Assembly: GCA_913009825.1 (NCBI GenBank)
Contig: CAJVYQ010000001.1
Location: forward strand, 124,001-188,000
Length of the DNA stretch: 64,000 nt
Reading direction: 5' to 3'
Source: an uncultured Deferribacteres bacterium
GTDB taxonomy: Bacteria > Zhuqueibacterota > JdFR-76 > DREG01
Shown here: positions 61,289 to 64,000 of the stretch, one piece after another
Numbering within the stretch: position 1 is the first letter of the stretch
Layout of the letters: the number at the start of each line of letters is the position of its first letter
The notes under the pieces: generated by a model
The model's database searches: none
The model's input: the letters and a program-made list of their open reading frames with translations, nothing else
Told to the model about the DNA's origin: nothing
Made by a program: the position numbers and the translations under genes

Positions 61289-63478
61289 ATGTTTTTAAAA
61301 CCAAATAATCGACAAACCTTTTTTTTTATTTTGATCCTTTTAGTCGGCAACCTGTTCTTTTTCACTCCTGCAGCGGCAAGCACTTTTGAACAGGACAGTA
61401 AACAGGATTCTCTACGGCAACTTCTTAAACAATGGACACAAAAACTTTCTGAAGACAGGAAAAACCCGGCCATTATGGACACGGTTGCCGGTTTATATTT
61501 TCAGATTGGTAAAAATGATTCAGCAGATTTTTGGCTGGGCCTCTCCCTGAAAATTGATAAAAACCGGGCCGAAACATATTACTGGCAAGGCCGTGTCTTT
61601 CTGCGAAGGGGAAAAATCAGTATCATTCCGCTGGAAAAACTACTTGCCATCATCAAGCAGGATAATCATTCCAAAGCGATTAAAAATTTCAAAAAAGCCA
61701 TAGAAATCAAGCCTGATTATTTAGAGGCTTACTACTACCTTGGAATTGCACATATTGAAAAAGGCGGCGACAAACATTTTAACCGCGCCGTTCAGGCCTA
61801 CCAAACCATTCTCAACCGGGATGACAATTTTAAGGACACTTCATTCCAGTTGGGCATTGCTTACTACAAGTTGAAGCAATATGAACAGGCCGTAAAATTT
61901 ATGAATAGTTACTTTTTAAAACATCCGGAAGATAGCCGCCCGTTCATTGAAATGTCCCGTATCTTTATGGATAAAGGGGATACAAAAAAAGCCAGCTTCT
62001 ATTTCATGAAAGGGGTGGAAAAACTGCGTGACCCAAACATGTTGGAGAAACTTTTTCTCGAAATTAAAGACATCGCAACTCCCGATGAAAAAGAGGAATT
62101 TGAAACATCTCCCCTGGAGAAAAAGGGACAATTTTTCAAAAAATTCTGGAAAAGTCGTGATCCCACCCCTTTTACCACTGAGAACGAACGGTTCACCGAA
62201 CATTATCGCCGGGTTCAATTTGCCCGAACCACTTACCCTTCGGTCATTCCGCCATATTATGATGACCGCGGCCGTGTTTACGTAAAATATGGCAAGCCCG
62301 ACGACCGCTACACATCTTCCATGGATATCGGTGGTGCGAAAGATAACGAATCCTGGTCTTATCAAAAATCGATCCGGCGCGGGTTGGTTTTTGATTTTGT
62401 CCAAAGGGGAAATATGTACCAGTTGGTTCACGATCTCACTGCTGCCGCGCCTACCGGAGCGGATTACGGCAGCCGGCTATTGATTGCCGGCCAGTTGTAC
62501 GGCGAAAGAGCCGGAGATCTGGGTGGAATTTACAACCAGTTTTCCATCAATTTCAGGCAGAGTGATCTTTCTGATTTTATCAATCAGAAAGATGCCGCTA
62601 TGAAATCTGCCCCTGTGGAAGTTTATTTTCATGATTACAAGATGAAACCGTTGCCTTTCCGGGTAAAATTCGCTCAGTTTCGTAGTCAACATAATTTAAC
62701 CTGGCTTGATATTTACCGCAGCCTCTCTGCCAAAAGTTTACAATTTACGACTACGGATGATGGCCGTTTCTATTCCCAGGTAAAAACGGAAATTATTATT
62801 TTTGATTCCCTTTATAACGAAGTTTTACGAAGAACTTTGCCGCTGGATTTATCCTTTGCTACTGAGAAACAGGTTCAAACCGCAATCAGTATCGACCAGA
62901 CTTATGCCGTGCTGGATCCGAAAAACAGATACCATATTGCCATCCAGGTAGAAAATCCACAGGGGAAAAAGCTTGGCATTAAAAAATTCAACTTGAAAAT
63001 CAAGCAATATGACCCGGATTCTTTACAAATCAGCGATATTGAATTGGCCTCAAAAATCGAACCGACCACAAAAGTGGATCAGTTCTACAAGGACGGATTG
63101 AGAGTTGTCCCGTACATGTTCAACAGATACGATATAAAAAAGCCGCTACAACTTTATTATGAAATGTACAATCTTACACTGGATAAAGAGAAAAAAAGTA
63201 AATATCAAATCGATTATAAAATTACCGTAATAAAGCGCGATGAAAACAGTATGAAAAAAATTTTCCGGGCAATTGGCAGTATTTTTGGCAAGAGGGGGAA
63301 AGAAAGTATCGCCTCCAGCTACATCCGGGAAGGAAAATCACGCAATGAAAAGGGGTACATCTCTCTGGATGTTTCCAAAATGCCGACCGGAGTCAACCAG
63401 GTGTCGGTAATTGTGAAAGATCTTTTAACCAACCAAACCAAATCGTCAACACTGAAATTGGTCTTTTTTAAACGTTAA
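61289..63478 (+). CDS. TPR-repeat GWxTD-domain protein
   Basis: 729 aa from the ATG at 61289, which has GAGGG 5 nt upstream. A signal peptide (ILILLVGNLFFFTPAAAS) is followed by TPR repeats (AIKNFKKAIEIKPDYLEAYY; FQLGIAYYKLKQYEQAVKF) to about residue 245. The GWxTD domain then shows EKKGQFFKKFWKSRDPTPF, NERFTEHYRRVQFA and RGRVYVKYGKPDDRY. The C-terminal part is Ig-like and rich in beta strands. It is a paralogue of the gene at 2112-4394 and overall of similar length. The next GWxTD-like gene starts 11 bp after its stop, so they form an operon at the window edge. Function unknown. Confidence 0.82.
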   Translation: MFLKPNNRQTFFFILILLVGNLFFFTPAAASTFEQDSKQDSLRQLLKQWTQKLSEDRKNPAIMDTVAGLYFQIGKNDSADFWLGLSLKIDKNRAETYYWQGRVFLRRGKISIIPLEKLLAIIKQDNHSKAIKNFKKAIEIKPDYLEAYYYLGIAHIEKGGDKHFNRAVQAYQTILNRDDNFKDTSFQLGIAYYKLKQYEQAVKFMNSYFLKHPEDSRPFIEMSRIFMDKGDTKKASFYFMKGVEKLRDPNMLEKLFLEIKDIATPDEKEEFETSPLEKKGQFFKKFWKSRDPTPFTTENERFTEHYRRVQFARTTYPSVIPPYYDDRGRVYVKYGKPDDRYTSSMDIGGAKDNESWSYQKSIRRGLVFDFVQRGNMYQLVHDLTAAAPTGADYGSRLLIAGQLYGERAGDLGGIYNQFSINFRQSDLSDFINQKDAAMKSAPVEVYFHDYKMKPLPFRVKFAQFRSQHNLTWLDIYRSLSAKSLQFTTTDDGRFYSQVKTEIIIFDSLYNEVLRRTLPLDLSFATEKQVQTAISIDQTYAVLDPKNRYHIAIQVENPQGKKLGIKKFNLKIKQYDPDSLQISDIELASKIEPTTKVDQFYKDGLRVVPYMFNRYDIKKPLQLYYEMYNLTLDKEKKSKYQIDYKITVIKRDENSMKKIFRAIGSIFGKRGKESIASSYIREGKSRNEKGYISLDVSKMPTGVNQVSVIVKDLLTNQTKSSTLKLVFFKR

Positions 63479-63489
63479 GGAGAATATTT

Positions 63490-64000
63490 GTGAAGCGATT
63501 CCTGTTCCTCGTGCTGTTCAGCCTGATATTTATTTCAATGCCGTCTGACAATTATTCTCAAAGGCGTCGTCGTGATTCGGACAAACGCCTGGAGCGTTTT
63601 AGCGTCTATAAAAATCTGTATTTTAATTCCGATTTATACACATTTTTCACAGAAAAGCCGGATTCATTTCAGCTACTGTTTACCGTTTCCTTTGTGAACG
63701 ATTTAATCCAGTTTGTCAAGAAGTCGGATTCACTCTATATCGCCCAATTTGAATTAACCACAACTATTTTCGATGAAAATGAGAACCTGTTGGCAACATC
63801 TTCGCACCGAAAAAAAATATCCGTTACTAATTTTGACGATACCAACTCACGGATAATATTTCACAATTATTATCATTCATTTATTCTGAAAAAGGGGAAA
63901 TACAAATATTTCTTCGAATTGACCGATCTGGATTCGAAAAAATCTTTGCGGCGTAAGGAAGATATCGATTTGCAGGGGATCATCGATGAACCGATTCATT
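63490..64000 (+). CDS. GWxTD-type protein without TPR, N-terminal part
   Basis: Starts at GTG 63490 with TAAGGAG placed at the end of the preceding gene; the gene continues beyond the window and 170 residues are visible. The N-terminus is a signal peptide (FLFLVLFSLIFISMP). Then SVYKNLYFNSDLYTFF, YIAQFELTTTIFDENENLL, NSRIIFHNYYHSF and KYKYFFELTDLDSKKSLR follow. This beta-rich region is the usual first domain of GWxTD proteins lacking TPR repeats. The call depends on that resemblance because the GWxTD motif itself would lie outside the window. Co-transcribed with 61289-63478. Confidence 0.7.
   Translation, partial: MKRFLFLVLFSLIFISMPSDNYSQRRRRDSDKRLERFSVYKNLYFNSDLYTFFTEKPDSFQLLFTVSFVNDLIQFVKKSDSLYIAQFELTTTIFDENENLLATSSHRKKISVTNFDDTNSRIIFHNYYHSFILKKGKYKYFFELTDLDSKKSLRRKEDIDLQGIIDEPIH

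Overview
The window looks like a piece of chromosome from a moderate-GC, anaerobic or microaerobic, Gram-negative bacterium of the FCB/Calditrichota (Caldithrix-like) type. This placement is inferred from content: three GWxTD-domain genes, a FlgD-Ig-like C-terminal sorting domain (Por/type IX style), a TonB-dependent receptor, many lipoproteins and secreted peptidases, an oxygen-sensitive class I fumarase, an anaerobic sulfatase-maturase and multihaem/Fe-S redox proteins. No rRNA, tRNA or CRISPR array was seen. Most genes lie on the minus strand, as single genes or operons of two or three.

Layout. 1-10.5 kb: the tail of a YhhN-family gene, an orphan anSME, a TPR-GWxTD protein, fumarase, an operon of an outer-membrane protein plus two paralogous lipoproteins, a decayed stretch and a DUF1080 protein. 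10.9-21.1 kb: M1 peptidase, an unusual NRAMP-like transporter translationally coupled to YjbQ, a fragment of a PIN-like toxin gene, a fused hydantoinase A/B and PepD. 21.5-36.3 kb: glycosyltransferase, TonB receptor, cell-surface proteins, glutamate dehydrogenase, M28 peptidase, YwiC-like protein, amidotransferase and a haemerythrin-PAS protein. 37.2-39.7 kb: a SlyD gene that has lost its middle, and Tex.

39.9-46.8 kb is the most distinctive region. An octahaem hydroxylamine-oxidoreductase-like cytochrome is followed by an Rrf2 regulator, a NapH-like membrane ferredoxin, a DUF438-haemerythrin-PAS protein and a DUF1858/DUF2249 protein. This reads as a nitrogen-oxide or nitrosative-stress module. 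Convergent to it lies a two-gene operon of a SAM methyltransferase and a one-chain HgcA-like/HgcB-like fusion. The fusion resembles the mercury-methylation corrinoid protein and its ferredoxin, but has an altered cap helix.

47-64 kb: RecQ, a REP-type transposase (RAYT) between 162-bp direct repeats beside a truncated sugar transporter, an Asp-box (VPS10-like) protein, a rubredoxin-like protein, AMMECR1 and MEMO genes, RlmB, a HigB-HigA toxin-antitoxin pair whose antitoxin carries a metallopeptidase domain, an SDR/FAH pair, and two GWxTD genes at the right edge.

Intergenic DNA is rich in dispersed inverted-repeat elements. At least eight copies share the terminal repeat CCTRAATTGAGCGATT; a second family has GTAACTAYTCAGG ends. 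Several gaps hold recognisable remnants of decayed genes.
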